Positions 1 to 5,249 of a stretch of DNA of 5,567 nt are shown here, in pieces (position 1 is the first letter of the stretch; each line of letters opens with the position of its first letter). Made by a program: the position numbers and the translations under genes. The notes under the pieces were generated by a model that searched no databases, was not told the DNA's origin, and worked only from the letters and a program-made list of their open reading frames with translations. The DNA is taken from positions 24,178-29,744 of the forward strand of contig VAWY01000022.1 in NCBI GenBank assembly GCA_005888335.1, in the 5' to 3' direction. The DNA comes from Actinomycetota bacterium. Its GTDB lineage: Bacteria; Actinomycetota; Thermoleophilia; Solirubrobacterales; Solirubrobacteraceae.

Positions 1-324
1 GTCTCGGCCGCCGCCGTCGGCGGCGAGGTGCTGCTCACCGCCCACACCGCCGCGCTCGCGCCCGCGCCCGAAGGGGTGGTCTACGAGTCCCGCGGCCGCC
101 GCGACCTGCGCAACGTCCGCGAGCCGGTCGAGCTCGTCGCCGCCGTCCGGATCGGCCAGGCGACCGAGGCGCAGCTCGCCATCGACCCCGTCTGCCATAT
201 GGCCGTCGACCCTGAGCGCGCGGCCGGACGGCTCATGTACGACGGCACGGCCTATTTCTTCTGCACGCTCGAGTGCGCGGGAGAGTTCGCGCGGGGTCCG
301 GAGCGCTTCACCCAGAGAGGTTGA
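1..324 (+). CDS. C-terminal part of a class III adenylate/guanylate cyclase-like protein with a C-terminal YHS domain (5' end outside window)
   Basis: Only the last 107 residues are in the window, read in frame from base 1 to the TGA at 322-324. Residues about 1-50 match the end of a class III nucleotidyl cyclase domain: GEVLLTAHTAAL, then a strand ending in RGRRDLRNVREPVELV, the usual 'G..LKG..EPV..Y' tail. The catalytic core lies upstream and cannot be checked. After a short linker, residues about 61-104 form a YHS domain: DPVCHM (Cys65), then YFFC and ECA (Cys88 and Cys92), ending PERF. YHS domains bind or sense metals and occur in or next to copper and heavy-metal ATPases. I infer a soluble signalling protein whose cyclase output may respond to metal; the copper ATPase downstream supports a metal theme. 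The next gene has its own promoter, so co-transcription is not needed. Cyclase identity rests on the tail alone, while the YHS call is firm. Confidence 0.72.
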   Translation, partial: VSAAAVGGEVLLTAHTAALAPAPEGVVYESRGRRDLRNVREPVELVAAVRIGQATEAQLAIDPVCHMAVDPERAAGRLMYDGTAYFFCTLECAGEFARGPERFTQRG

Positions 325-328
325 GGCC

Positions 329-347
329 ATGGGTACCGGGACCCCAT
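329..347 (+). terminator. weak hairpin just after the cyclase-YHS gene
   Basis: ATGGG (329-333) pairs with CCCAT (343-347), with further pairing possible inside through a bulge (GGT with ACC). It starts 5 bases after the stop codon at 322-324. No T-run follows, only TCTCTATGG, so it does not have the form of a classic intrinsic terminator. It may be a weak 3' structure or chance in GC-rich DNA. Confidence 0.2.
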
Positions 348-351
348 CTCT

Positions 352-486
352 ATGGCGGAGACCGCCGGCGATTCCGCGACGCTCATGCGCGGCGTGGCGA
401 TCGGCCTGCGCCGGCGCCAGCCTGATCGTCAGCGGGCGACCCGCATCGTCGCCACCATCCATGTGCGGTACGTCACTCGGTGCTGA
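352..486 (+). CDS. possible small ORF of 44 residues, or gene remnant (doubtful)
   Basis: An ATG at 352 opens a 44-codon frame ending at TGA 484-486, in the spacer between the cyclase-YHS gene and the ATPase. Nearly all its third positions are G or C, as in the real genes here. The product would be basic and rich in Arg (RGVAIGLRRRQPDRQRAT in the middle) and matches no family I recognise. There is no convincing Shine-Dalgarno sequence before the ATG. High GC alone can produce such frames, so this is either a small protein, a relic of a deleted gene, or noise. A second overlapping frame from ATG 329 to TAG 506-508 (59 codons) has poorer codon use and is less likely. Confidence 0.15.
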   Translation: MAETAGDSATLMRGVAIGLRRRQPDRQRATRIVATIHVRYVTRC

Positions 487-493
487 ACCGGGC

Positions 494-523
494 TTGACAT
501 ACCCATAGGGGGTATCGCAGGCT
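494..523 (+). promoter_or_regulatory. probable promoter of the copper ATPase gene
   Basis: A perfect TTGACA -35 hexamer lies at 494-499, only 31 bases before the ATG at 530. The -10 element is unclear. CAGGCT at 518-523 has an 18-base spacer and keeps only the A and final T of the TANNNT form. TATCGC at 513-518 has too short a spacer (13). With the -10 near 518-523, transcription would begin at or next to the ATG, giving a nearly leaderless mRNA. That fits the lack of a strong Shine-Dalgarno (only AGG at 519-521). The -35 is what is seen; the -10 and start point are inferred. Confidence 0.5.
499..515 (+). promoter_or_regulatory. CsoR-like copper-repressor operator overlapping the ATPase promoter
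   Basis: ATACCC (499-504) and GGGTAT (510-515) form a perfect 6-base inverted repeat around ATAGG. The C-run/G-run dyad flanked by TA/AT closely resembles operators of CsoR-family copper(I) repressors, such as the one before Bacillus subtilis copZA as I recall it. It overlaps the last base of the -35 and fills the spacer, where bound repressor would block RNA polymerase and release it when copper is bound. No csoR gene is in the window, so the regulator must be encoded elsewhere. A related family member with another metal or aldehyde ligand is possible, but the downstream ATPase favours copper. Confidence 0.62.
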
Positions 524-529
524 ACGGCC

Positions 530-2872
530 ATGAGCGTCGCCACACCCTCACGCGAGTCGATCGTCCTGCACGTCGGCGGGCTGCACTACGCGTCGGAGAA
601 GTCGGTCGTCGAGCGCGTGCTCGGCGGGCGTCCGGGCGTGCTTGCCGTCGAGGCCAACCCTGTCGCCCAGACGGCGTCGGTCAGCTTCGATCCCGAGCGG
701 ACCTCGATCGCGGAGCTGCGGGCGTGGGTCGAGGAGTGCGGCTATCACTGCGCCGGCCAGTCGGTGCCGGGACATGTCTGCGATCCGCTGGTCGCGCCGG
801 ACCACGGCCCGCACGACGACGCGGCGGTGCGGCGTGCCGACGAGGCGCACGGCCATGGCCACGGCGGCCATGCCGGGATGTCGATGGAGGCGATGGTCCG
901 CGACATGCGCAACCGGTTCCTGGTTGCGCTCGTCTTCACGCTGCCCATCGTCGCGTGGTCGGACGTCGGCAAGAACCTCTTCGGGTCCGAGCTGGCGACG
1001 CCGTTCGGCATCAAACGCGAGGTCTGGGAGCTGCTGTTGAGCCTCCCGGTCGTCGTCTACGCGTCGTCGATCTTCTTCACGGGCGCGGTGGCCGCGCTGC
1101 GGGCGCGGACGCTGGACATGATGGTCCTCGTCGCCGTGGCGATCGGCGTGGGGTGGACGTACTCGGTGGCGGCGACCTTCTTCATCGACGGCGACGTCTT
1201 CTACGAGGCCGCGGCAATGCTGGCCACCTTCGTGCTGCTCGGCCACTGGTTCGAGATGCGCGCGCGCGGCGGCGCCAACGACGCGATCCGCGCCCTGCTC
1301 GACCTCGCGCCGCCGATGGCCGTCGTGGTGCGCGACGGCGAGCCGGTCGAGGTGCCGACCGCCGAGGTCGTCGTCGGCGACCTGCTGCTCGTGCGACCGG
1401 GCTCGAAGGTCCCGGTCGACGCGGTGGTCGAGGAGGGCGAGAGCGAGGTCGACGAGTCCACCGTCACCGGTGAGAGCCTGCCCGTCCACAAGGCGCCCGG
1501 CGAGAAGCTGATCGGCGCGACGATCAACAAGAACGGCACGCTGCGAGCCCGCGCGACCGCGGTCGGCTCGGACACCGCGCTGGCGCAGATCGTCCAGCTC
1601 GTCCAAGGGGCGCAGAACTCCAAGGCGCCCGGCCAAAGACTCGCCGACCGCGCCGCCTTCTGGCTCGTGCTCGTGGCGCTTGTCGGCGGCGTGCTGACGT
1701 TCGCCATCTGGTCCTTCGTCGTCGGCCGCGACGTTCAGGACGCGCTGCTGTTCGCGATCACCGTCGTGGTGATCACGTGCCCGGACGCGCTCGGGCTCGC
1801 CACGCCGACGGCGATCATGGTCGGCGCCGGGCTGGGCGCCAAGCGGGGCATCCTGTTCAAGCACGCCATGGCGCTCGAGCAGGCCGCGTCGCTGGACACC
1901 GTCGTGCTCGACAAAACCGGGACGCTGACGCGCGGGGAGCCCGAGGTCGTCTCGATCGCGACCGCGGACGGCATCGACGAGAACGAGATCCTGCGCGTGG
2001 TCGCCGCCGCCGAGCGCGAGAGCGAGCACCCGCTCGGCGAGGCGGTCGTCCGCGCCGCCCGGGAGCGCGCGCTCGAGCTGCCGCTGGCCGAGTCGTTCGA
2101 GGCCGTGCCCGGTCTCGGCGCGCTCGCCACGGTGGCGGGGCGCCGGCTGGCCATCGGCAACGCCCGGCTGCTCGAGCGCGAGGGCGTCTCGCTCGATGGG
2201 CTCGCCGCCCGCGCGGCCGAGCTGGCCGGCGAGGGACGCACGACGGTCCAGGTCGCGCTCGACGGGCGCCCGGCGGCGGTCATCGCCATCGCCGACGCGC
2301 CGCGTGACACGGCCGCCGAGGCGATCCGCGCCCTCAAGGAGCTCGGCGTGCGGCCCGTCATGCTCTCGGGCGACAGCCGCACGACAGCCGAGCGGATCGC
2401 CGTCGAGCTCGGCATCGACGAGGTCATCGCCGAGGTGCTGCCCGCCGACAAGGCCGCCAAGATCATCGAGCTCCAGCGCGAGGGCCGCAAGGTCGCCATG
2501 GTCGGCGACGGCGTCAACGACGCCCCCGCGCTCGCCCAGGCCGACGTCGGCATCGCGATCGGCGCCGGCACCGATGTCGCCGTCGAGACCGCCGACGTCG
2601 TGCTCATGCGCTCCGACCCCCTTGACGTCGCCACGGCGACCACGATCAGCCGCGGCACCCGTCGCAAGATGCGCCAGAACCTCGCCTGGGCGGTCGGCTA
2701 CAACTCACTCGCCCTCCCCGTCGCGGCCGGCGTCTTCGAGCCGCTCGGCTTCGTGCTGCGGCCCGAGATCGGCGCCATCTCGATGTCCGGCTCGAGTGTC
2801 ATCGTCGCCCTCAACGCGGTCGCCCTCAAGCGCCTGCGCCTCCCGCGCCGCGAGCAGGAGCCGTCGGCATGA
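530..2872 (+). CDS. P1B-type heavy-metal (probably copper) translocating ATPase, CopB-like, with a CPD motif
   Basis: 780 residues, an inner-membrane pump that likely exports copper using ATP. Residues about 11-70 look like an HMA fold but lack the GMTCxxC loop (GGLHYAS at 16-22). Next come Cys70, Cys74 and Cys84 and a His-rich linker (HGHGHGGH at 107-114), as in CopB proteins. Eight membrane segments are visible near 128-145, 165-185, 196-215, 222-241, 375-398, 403-430, 715-735 and 745-763. Motifs: TGES 313-316 (actuator), CPD 417-419 in TM6, phosphorylated Asp461 in DKTGTLT, SEHP 498-501 (nucleotide domain), MLSGD 611-615, GDGVND 659-664, YN 724-725 in TM7 and MSGSS 752-756 in TM8. The TM7/TM8 residues fit Cu-type pumps. 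CPD replaces the usual CPC or CPH, so exact metal and oxidation state are uncertain. ATG 530 is supported by the promoter/operator directly upstream. The stop is part of an ATGA overlap with a doubtful downstream frame. Confidence 0.93.
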   Translation: MSVATPSRESIVLHVGGLHYASEKSVVERVLGGRPGVLAVEANPVAQTASVSFDPERTSIAELRAWVEECGYHCAGQSVPGHVCDPLVAPDHGPHDDAAVRRADEAHGHGHGGHAGMSMEAMVRDMRNRFLVALVFTLPIVAWSDVGKNLFGSELATPFGIKREVWELLLSLPVVVYASSIFFTGAVAALRARTLDMMVLVAVAIGVGWTYSVAATFFIDGDVFYEAAAMLATFVLLGHWFEMRARGGANDAIRALLDLAPPMAVVVRDGEPVEVPTAEVVVGDLLLVRPGSKVPVDAVVEEGESEVDESTVTGESLPVHKAPGEKLIGATINKNGTLRARATAVGSDTALAQIVQLVQGAQNSKAPGQRLADRAAFWLVLVALVGGVLTFAIWSFVVGRDVQDALLFAITVVVITCPDALGLATPTAIMVGAGLGAKRGILFKHAMALEQAASLDTVVLDKTGTLTRGEPEVVSIATADGIDENEILRVVAAAERESEHPLGEAVVRAARERALELPLAESFEAVPGLGALATVAGRRLAIGNARLLEREGVSLDGLAARAAELAGEGRTTVQVALDGRPAAVIAIADAPRDTAAEAIRALKELGVRPVMLSGDSRTTAERIAVELGIDEVIAEVLPADKAAKIIELQREGRKVAMVGDGVNDAPALAQADVGIAIGAGTDVAVETADVVLMRSDPLDVATATTISRGTRRKMRQNLAWAVGYNSLALPVAAGVFEPLGFVLRPEIGAISMSGSSVIVALNAVALKRLRLPRREQEPSA

Positions 2873-3087
2873 GCCAAGCGACCAATCCAGGTCGCCCGGA
2901 CGCCAAGGGCGGGAGCAGGCAGAGAAGACCGATCCCGCCGTCGTCGGCGCTCGGTGAGAACGTGTGCGCGCGGCGAAGAACGCCACCGAGCACACCGCGG
3001 GCCGCGGCCGCCACTACGAGCAGTCGCGGTACACGGGCGGGTCGAACTGGAAGAACAGATCGGCGCGCTTCCTCCGGCTGCCGATGA
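2869..3087 (+). CDS. doubtful 72-residue ORF overlapping the ATPase stop (ATGA)
   Basis: ATG at 2869 overlaps the ATPase TGA by four bases, the classic arrangement for translational coupling. The last ATPase codon is GCA, ending in A although this genome almost always uses G or C there; that A is what creates the ATG. The product begins MSQATNPGRPDAKGG, is basic and Pro/Arg-rich with no recognisable domain, and its second half looks like out-of-frame GC-rich sequence. It also runs over the better-looking minus-strand stretch at 3014-3258. It may be the stub of a lost operon partner or chance. Weak call. Confidence 0.15.
   Translation: MSQATNPGRPDAKGGSRQRRPIPPSSALGENVCARRRTPPSTPRAAAATTSSRGTRAGRTGRTDRRASSGCR
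2878..2991. terminator. cluster of hairpins after the ATPase gene, possible terminator region
   Basis: Three inverted repeats sit in tandem after the ATPase stop. GCGACC (2878-2883) pairs with GGTCGC (2890-2895) over a 6-base loop, starting 6 bases after the stop. GGCGGGA (2908-2914) pairs with TCCCGCC (2933-2939). GCTCGGTG (2949-2956) pairs with CACCGAGC (2984-2991), with an inner GGCG/CGCC at 2972-2975 and 2981-2984. None is followed by a T-run, so termination may be Rho-dependent or U-tract-free as in many actinobacteria. The position between converging genes fits. Confidence 0.35.
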
Positions 3088-3258
3088 TCCGCACGCCCTT
3101 GAGTCCGACGACGAGCTTGCGGATCCCGCCCTTCGGCACCGTCACGCGCGCGGAGTCGCCGCCGTGCCCGCGGGCGGCGGCGGGAATCATCAGCGGCCCG
3201 TGGCCACAACGGGAGACCCGCAGATAGATACCCGAGGCGCCGAAGGGCCGTCCACCGT
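3014..3258 (-). pseudogene. unrecognised protein-like stretch, perhaps the 3' remnant of a lost gene
   Basis: Reading minus from just after the transpeptidase stop to the TAG at 3014-3016, an open frame gives a stretch with near-complete G/C at third positions and a convincing alternation of hydrophobic and charged residues: SARVTVPKGGIRKLVVGLKG, then IIGSRRKRADLFFQFDPPVY and a final RDCS. It looks like the C-terminal beta-rich part of a real, perhaps secreted, protein. No good start is seen. The frame continues without a stop into the transpeptidase gene, where it is only a shadow. An internal ATG at 3190-3188 would give a 58-residue protein without a clear ribosome site. I do not recognise the family. 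It could be a decayed gene, a small gene just downstream of the transpeptidase, or a chance frame, because the plus frame at 2964-3227 shares its third positions and also looks open. Confidence 0.35.
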
Positions 3259-4416
3259 CTACGCGACGTAGACGGGCGCGCCGACTGGCACGCGGTCGTA
3301 AAGGTTGATGACGTCGGGGATCAGCATGCGAATGCAGCCGTGGGAGGCGGCGCTGCCGATGGAGCCGACGTCGTCGGTCCCGTGGATGCCGTCGCCGCCG
3401 TTGAAAGCCAGCCAGCGCGCCTTGATCGGATCCTGCGGTCCAGGTGGGATGGTCCTGCCAGCCAGCGCCCCGGCCCACGGGCTGTTCGGGACCCGCCAGG
3501 GCGGGTTGACCTCTTTCCACTGGATGTCATACACGCCGGCGGGGGTCTCGAGCCCTTGACGGCCGACCGCGATGGGGTAGGTGCGGGCGAGCCGGAGATG
3601 GATGTAGAGGCGCAGCCGGAAGGCGGCGCGGTCGATGATGATGTACGCGCGATCACGGCGAGCCAGATCGGCGAGCGTGGTGCGCGGCGCCGTGCGTCGC
3701 GTGGGAACCGCGAGCGCGTGCGGCGGGTCGGGACGCGTGAGCGCCGCCTTCAGCTCGTGGGCAAGCATCCCAGCGCGCACGACACGCCCTGGGTGCGCAT
3801 GCAGCTTGCGCAGCCCGTGGGCGGACGGCACGACGCGCGCGTCGACGGCGTGTCGGTCCAGCGCGCTCCGCACGCGCCTGAGGAGTCGCCGCATGGCCGG
3901 GCGCGTCCAGGCGATGTGCACGGGAAGGTTCGCGTCGACGCGCCGGCCGGCCAAGGCGCGGACCACCCGCGGAACAAGCCAGCCGCGGCGGCTGCGTCGG
4001 ACGGCGGCCGCCGCGAGGGCGGCGGCGTCGACACGCGCCCCCGCATCGTGCGCGACGATCACGAAGCGGCGGTGGCCGCGACGCAGCACGATCGGGCGCT
4101 TCAGGCGGCGGAGCAGCTGACCGTGCAGCCTCGTCTCCGCGTCGGCGGCGTGCAGCCCGCCGACGTCCACGTTGGCGACCCGTACTCCGGGCGCGATCAC
4201 GTCGCGCCGGGAGCGGTCGTAGGCGACCGTCGCCCCGATCAGGACGGTGATCAAAGCGAGCCCGAGGGCAAGCGATGTCCGCGCTCTTGCCGCCAACGGG
4301 GCGGCATCTTTCCCGCCCGGGGCGCTGGCAGCAAGCCACAAGCGCGCCTGAAAGTCTCCATGACGACGTGAACGTCCTGGCATTCGTGCAGGCGCATCTG
4401 CCGGCCTCTCCGGCAC
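3259..4416 (-). CDS. membrane-anchored L,D-transpeptidase (YkuD domain) with probable PG_binding_4 domain
   Basis: Up to 385 residues. L,D-transpeptidases form 3-3 cross-links in peptidoglycan, or attach molecules to it, outside the membrane. The N-terminus is basic; a single membrane segment follows at about 48-66 (LALGLALITVLIGATVAY). Residues about 75-230 carry VRVANVDVGGL and the alpha/beta pattern of PG_binding_4 domains. The YkuD domain covers about 255-385: YIIIDRAAFRLRLY, then TPAGVYDIQWKEVNPPW, HGT at 345-347 and the active-site SHGCIRM with His359 and catalytic Cys361 (codon 3336-3334). All key residues are present and length is normal, so it should be active. The start is unsure: ATG 4416, ATG 4383 and TTG 4293 all keep the membrane anchor, and the longer versions overlap the divergent methyltransferase. 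TAG stop at 3261-3259. Confidence 0.9.
   Translation of the reverse strand: MPERPADAPARMPGRSRRHGDFQARLWLAASAPGGKDAAPLAARARTSLALGLALITVLIGATVAYDRSRRDVIAPGVRVANVDVGGLHAADAETRLHGQLLRRLKRPIVLRRGHRRFVIVAHDAGARVDAAALAAAAVRRSRRGWLVPRVVRALAGRRVDANLPVHIAWTRPAMRRLLRRVRSALDRHAVDARVVPSAHGLRKLHAHPGRVVRAGMLAHELKAALTRPDPPHALAVPTRRTAPRTTLADLARRDRAYIIIDRAAFRLRLYIHLRLARTYPIAVGRQGLETPAGVYDIQWKEVNPPWRVPNSPWAGALAGRTIPPGPQDPIKARWLAFNGGDGIHGTDDVGSIGSAASHGCIRMLIPDVINLYDRVPVGAPVYVA
4264..4268 (+). promoter_or_regulatory. candidate ribosome binding site for the methyltransferase ATG at 4275
   Basis: GAGGG at 4264-4268 lies 6 bases before ATG 4275, a good Shine-Dalgarno spacing. It supports the long start of the methyltransferase. 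The alternative GTG at 4368 has only a poor, distant GAAAG (4350-4354, 13 bases away). The site falls inside the opposite-strand region coding the transpeptidase membrane anchor, so it may be chance. Confidence 0.35.
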
Positions 4417-4988
4417 GCGTGTTCGAGGTCGGCTGTGGGGACGGCCGACTCGCCGCCGCTTTGGCCGACCTCGGGCACGGCGTCATCGCGATCGATCCGA
4501 GGGCGCCCGAGGGTGAGATCTTCCAGTCCGTGTCGTTGGAGGACTTCGCCGATCCCGGACCCTTTGATGCGGTCGTCGCGAGCCGCTCGCTGCATCACAT
4601 CGGCGATCTGCACGCGGCGGTGGTGAAGATCGAGCGGCTGCTGCGGCCGGGCGGGCTGTTCATCGTCAATGAGCACGCGTTCGATCGCTTCGATCGTCAA
4701 ACGGCTCGCTGGTATCTCGGACGCCGGGCTGAGGCCGATCGTGAAGCCGCCGCCCGTTCGCTCGACGAGTGCCTCGCGGACTGGGACGCCGATCACGCCG
4801 ACCTGCACGGCTACGAAGCGATGCGCGCCGAGCTCGACCGCCACTTCGCGGAGCGCTTCTTCGCGTGGACGCCGTACCTGTACGGCGAGCTGGGTGGCGT
4901 GGTCGACGAGTCCGAGGAGCAGGCGCTGATCGACGCCGGCGCCATCCAGGCCACCGGCTTTCGCTACGTCGGCGAGCGAGGGGCGTAG
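4275..4988 (+). CDS. class I SAM-dependent methyltransferase
   Basis: 237 residues from ATG 4275 to TAG 4986-4988. The Rossmann methyltransferase core is clear: motif I VFEVGCGDGR (49-58) binds S-adenosylmethionine, IAIDP (71-75) ends strand 2 with the acidic Asp74, FDAVVASRSLHHIGD (97-111) is motif II, and LLRPGGLFIVNEH (122-134) is motif III. This fits the Methyltransf_11/Methyltransf_25 group. The rest (about 135-237) is a helical cap with FFAWTPYLYGELGG, likely shaping the substrate pocket; the substrate cannot be told from sequence. Protein probably cytosolic. It is divergent from the L,D-transpeptidase, and the first 31 residues overlap that gene's 5' end and look little like a methyltransferase, so GTG 4368 (Val32, just before NVLAFVQAHL) may be the true start. 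GAGGG before ATG 4275 argues the other way. Confidence 0.85.
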   Translation: MSALLPPTGRHLSRPGRWQQATSAPESLHDDVNVLAFVQAHLPASPARVFEVGCGDGRLAAALADLGHGVIAIDPRAPEGEIFQSVSLEDFADPGPFDAVVASRSLHHIGDLHAAVVKIERLLRPGGLFIVNEHAFDRFDRQTARWYLGRRAEADREAAARSLDECLADWDADHADLHGYEAMRAELDRHFAERFFAWTPYLYGELGGVVDESEEQALIDAGAIQATGFRYVGERGA

Positions 4989-5245
4989 CCGCCGGCGGGC
5001 AGCTTTTGGAGGAGACGGCCGGCTGTCTGGCTGACGAAGGGTCGTGCGCGACGGGCGCGCGGCGGGCTCGGGTCAGTGACCGACGGCGGGCTGTAACGGA
5101 CCCGGTCGCGCGGTGCGATCCGCGGCTGGCCGCCGACTGGACGTGGAACATCGGCTCAAACGCGCGCTTGCGATCAAGCGCGACTGGCCGGCACCCGTTC
5201 CGCCGCCGCGGCGCTTGGTGTCAGTGTCGATCCGCTCAGACACGC
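4989..5245. other. intergenic region between two converging methyltransferase genes
   Basis: About 257 bases separate the stops of the two converging genes. It holds the perfect hairpin at 5163-5182, a CCGCCGGCGG palindrome at 4989-4998 followed by a short TTTT (5004-5007), and a doubtful minus frame. I see no RNA gene, repeat family, promoter or convincing gene in it. Confidence 0.6.
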
Positions 5246-5249
5246 TCAT
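5073..5249 (-). CDS. doubtful 58-residue ORF overlapping the second methyltransferase's stop (ATGA)
   Basis: ATG at 5249-5247 overlaps the methyltransferase TGA at 5248-5246 as ATGA. The preceding sense codon is CAA, again an A-ending codon that is rare here. The frame runs to TGA at 5075-5073. The product starts MSVSERIDTDTKRRGGG, plausible as a natural N-terminus, but then becomes Ser/Arg-rich with mixed codon use, and the perfect hairpin at 5163-5182 sits inside it. It may be the relic of a coupled gene, or chance. No family recognised. Confidence 0.13.
   Translation of the reverse strand: MSVSERIDTDTKRRGGGTGAGQSRLIASARLSRCSTSSRRPAADRTARPGPLQPAVGH
5163..5182. terminator. perfect 8-bp hairpin, possible bidirectional terminator
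   Basis: CGCGCTTG (5163-5170) and CAAGCGCG (5175-5182) are perfect inverted arms around a CGAT tetraloop, between the ends of two converging genes. On the minus strand it lies about 64 bases past the second methyltransferase stop and is followed by CGTTTGAG, a feeble T-run. Strong stem, no real U-tract; a shared terminator is a reasonable but unproven reading. Confidence 0.4.

Noticed and set aside
724..1473. Plus-strand open frame of 249 codons inside the ATPase gene
   Set aside because: Out-of-frame shadow, almost entirely Arg/Gly/Ala, with no plausible fold.
548..2029. Long minus-strand open frame of 493 codons opposite the ATPase
   Set aside because: It is the antisense shadow of a clear P1B ATPase. 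The product is Arg/Asp/His-rich and low in complexity, as expected from mirrored GC-rich codons, and has no motifs.
1735..2667. Minus-strand open frame of 310 codons opposite the ATPase nucleotide domain
   Set aside because: Ser/Ala/Arg-rich antisense shadow without recognisable domains; the plus strand carries all P-type motifs.
2964..3227. Plus-strand 87-codon frame starting from GTG 2964
   Set aside because: It shares third positions with the minus-strand stretch at 3014-3258, so its good codon use is not independent evidence, and its translation looks less protein-like. Not fully excluded.
3340..4371. Plus-strand open frame of 343 codons opposite the transpeptidase
   Set aside because: Shadow of the YkuD/PG_binding_4 gene, whose active-site residues are all on the minus strand.
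3653..4486. Minus-strand open frame of 277 codons overlapping the transpeptidase
   Set aside because: Out-of-frame, Arg/Ala-rich, no domains; the 3259-4416 frame explains this strand.
4251..4844. Minus-strand open frame of 197 codons opposite the methyltransferase
   Set aside because: It has some protein-like stretches, but the opposite strand carries all four methyltransferase motifs in order, so this is a shadow.
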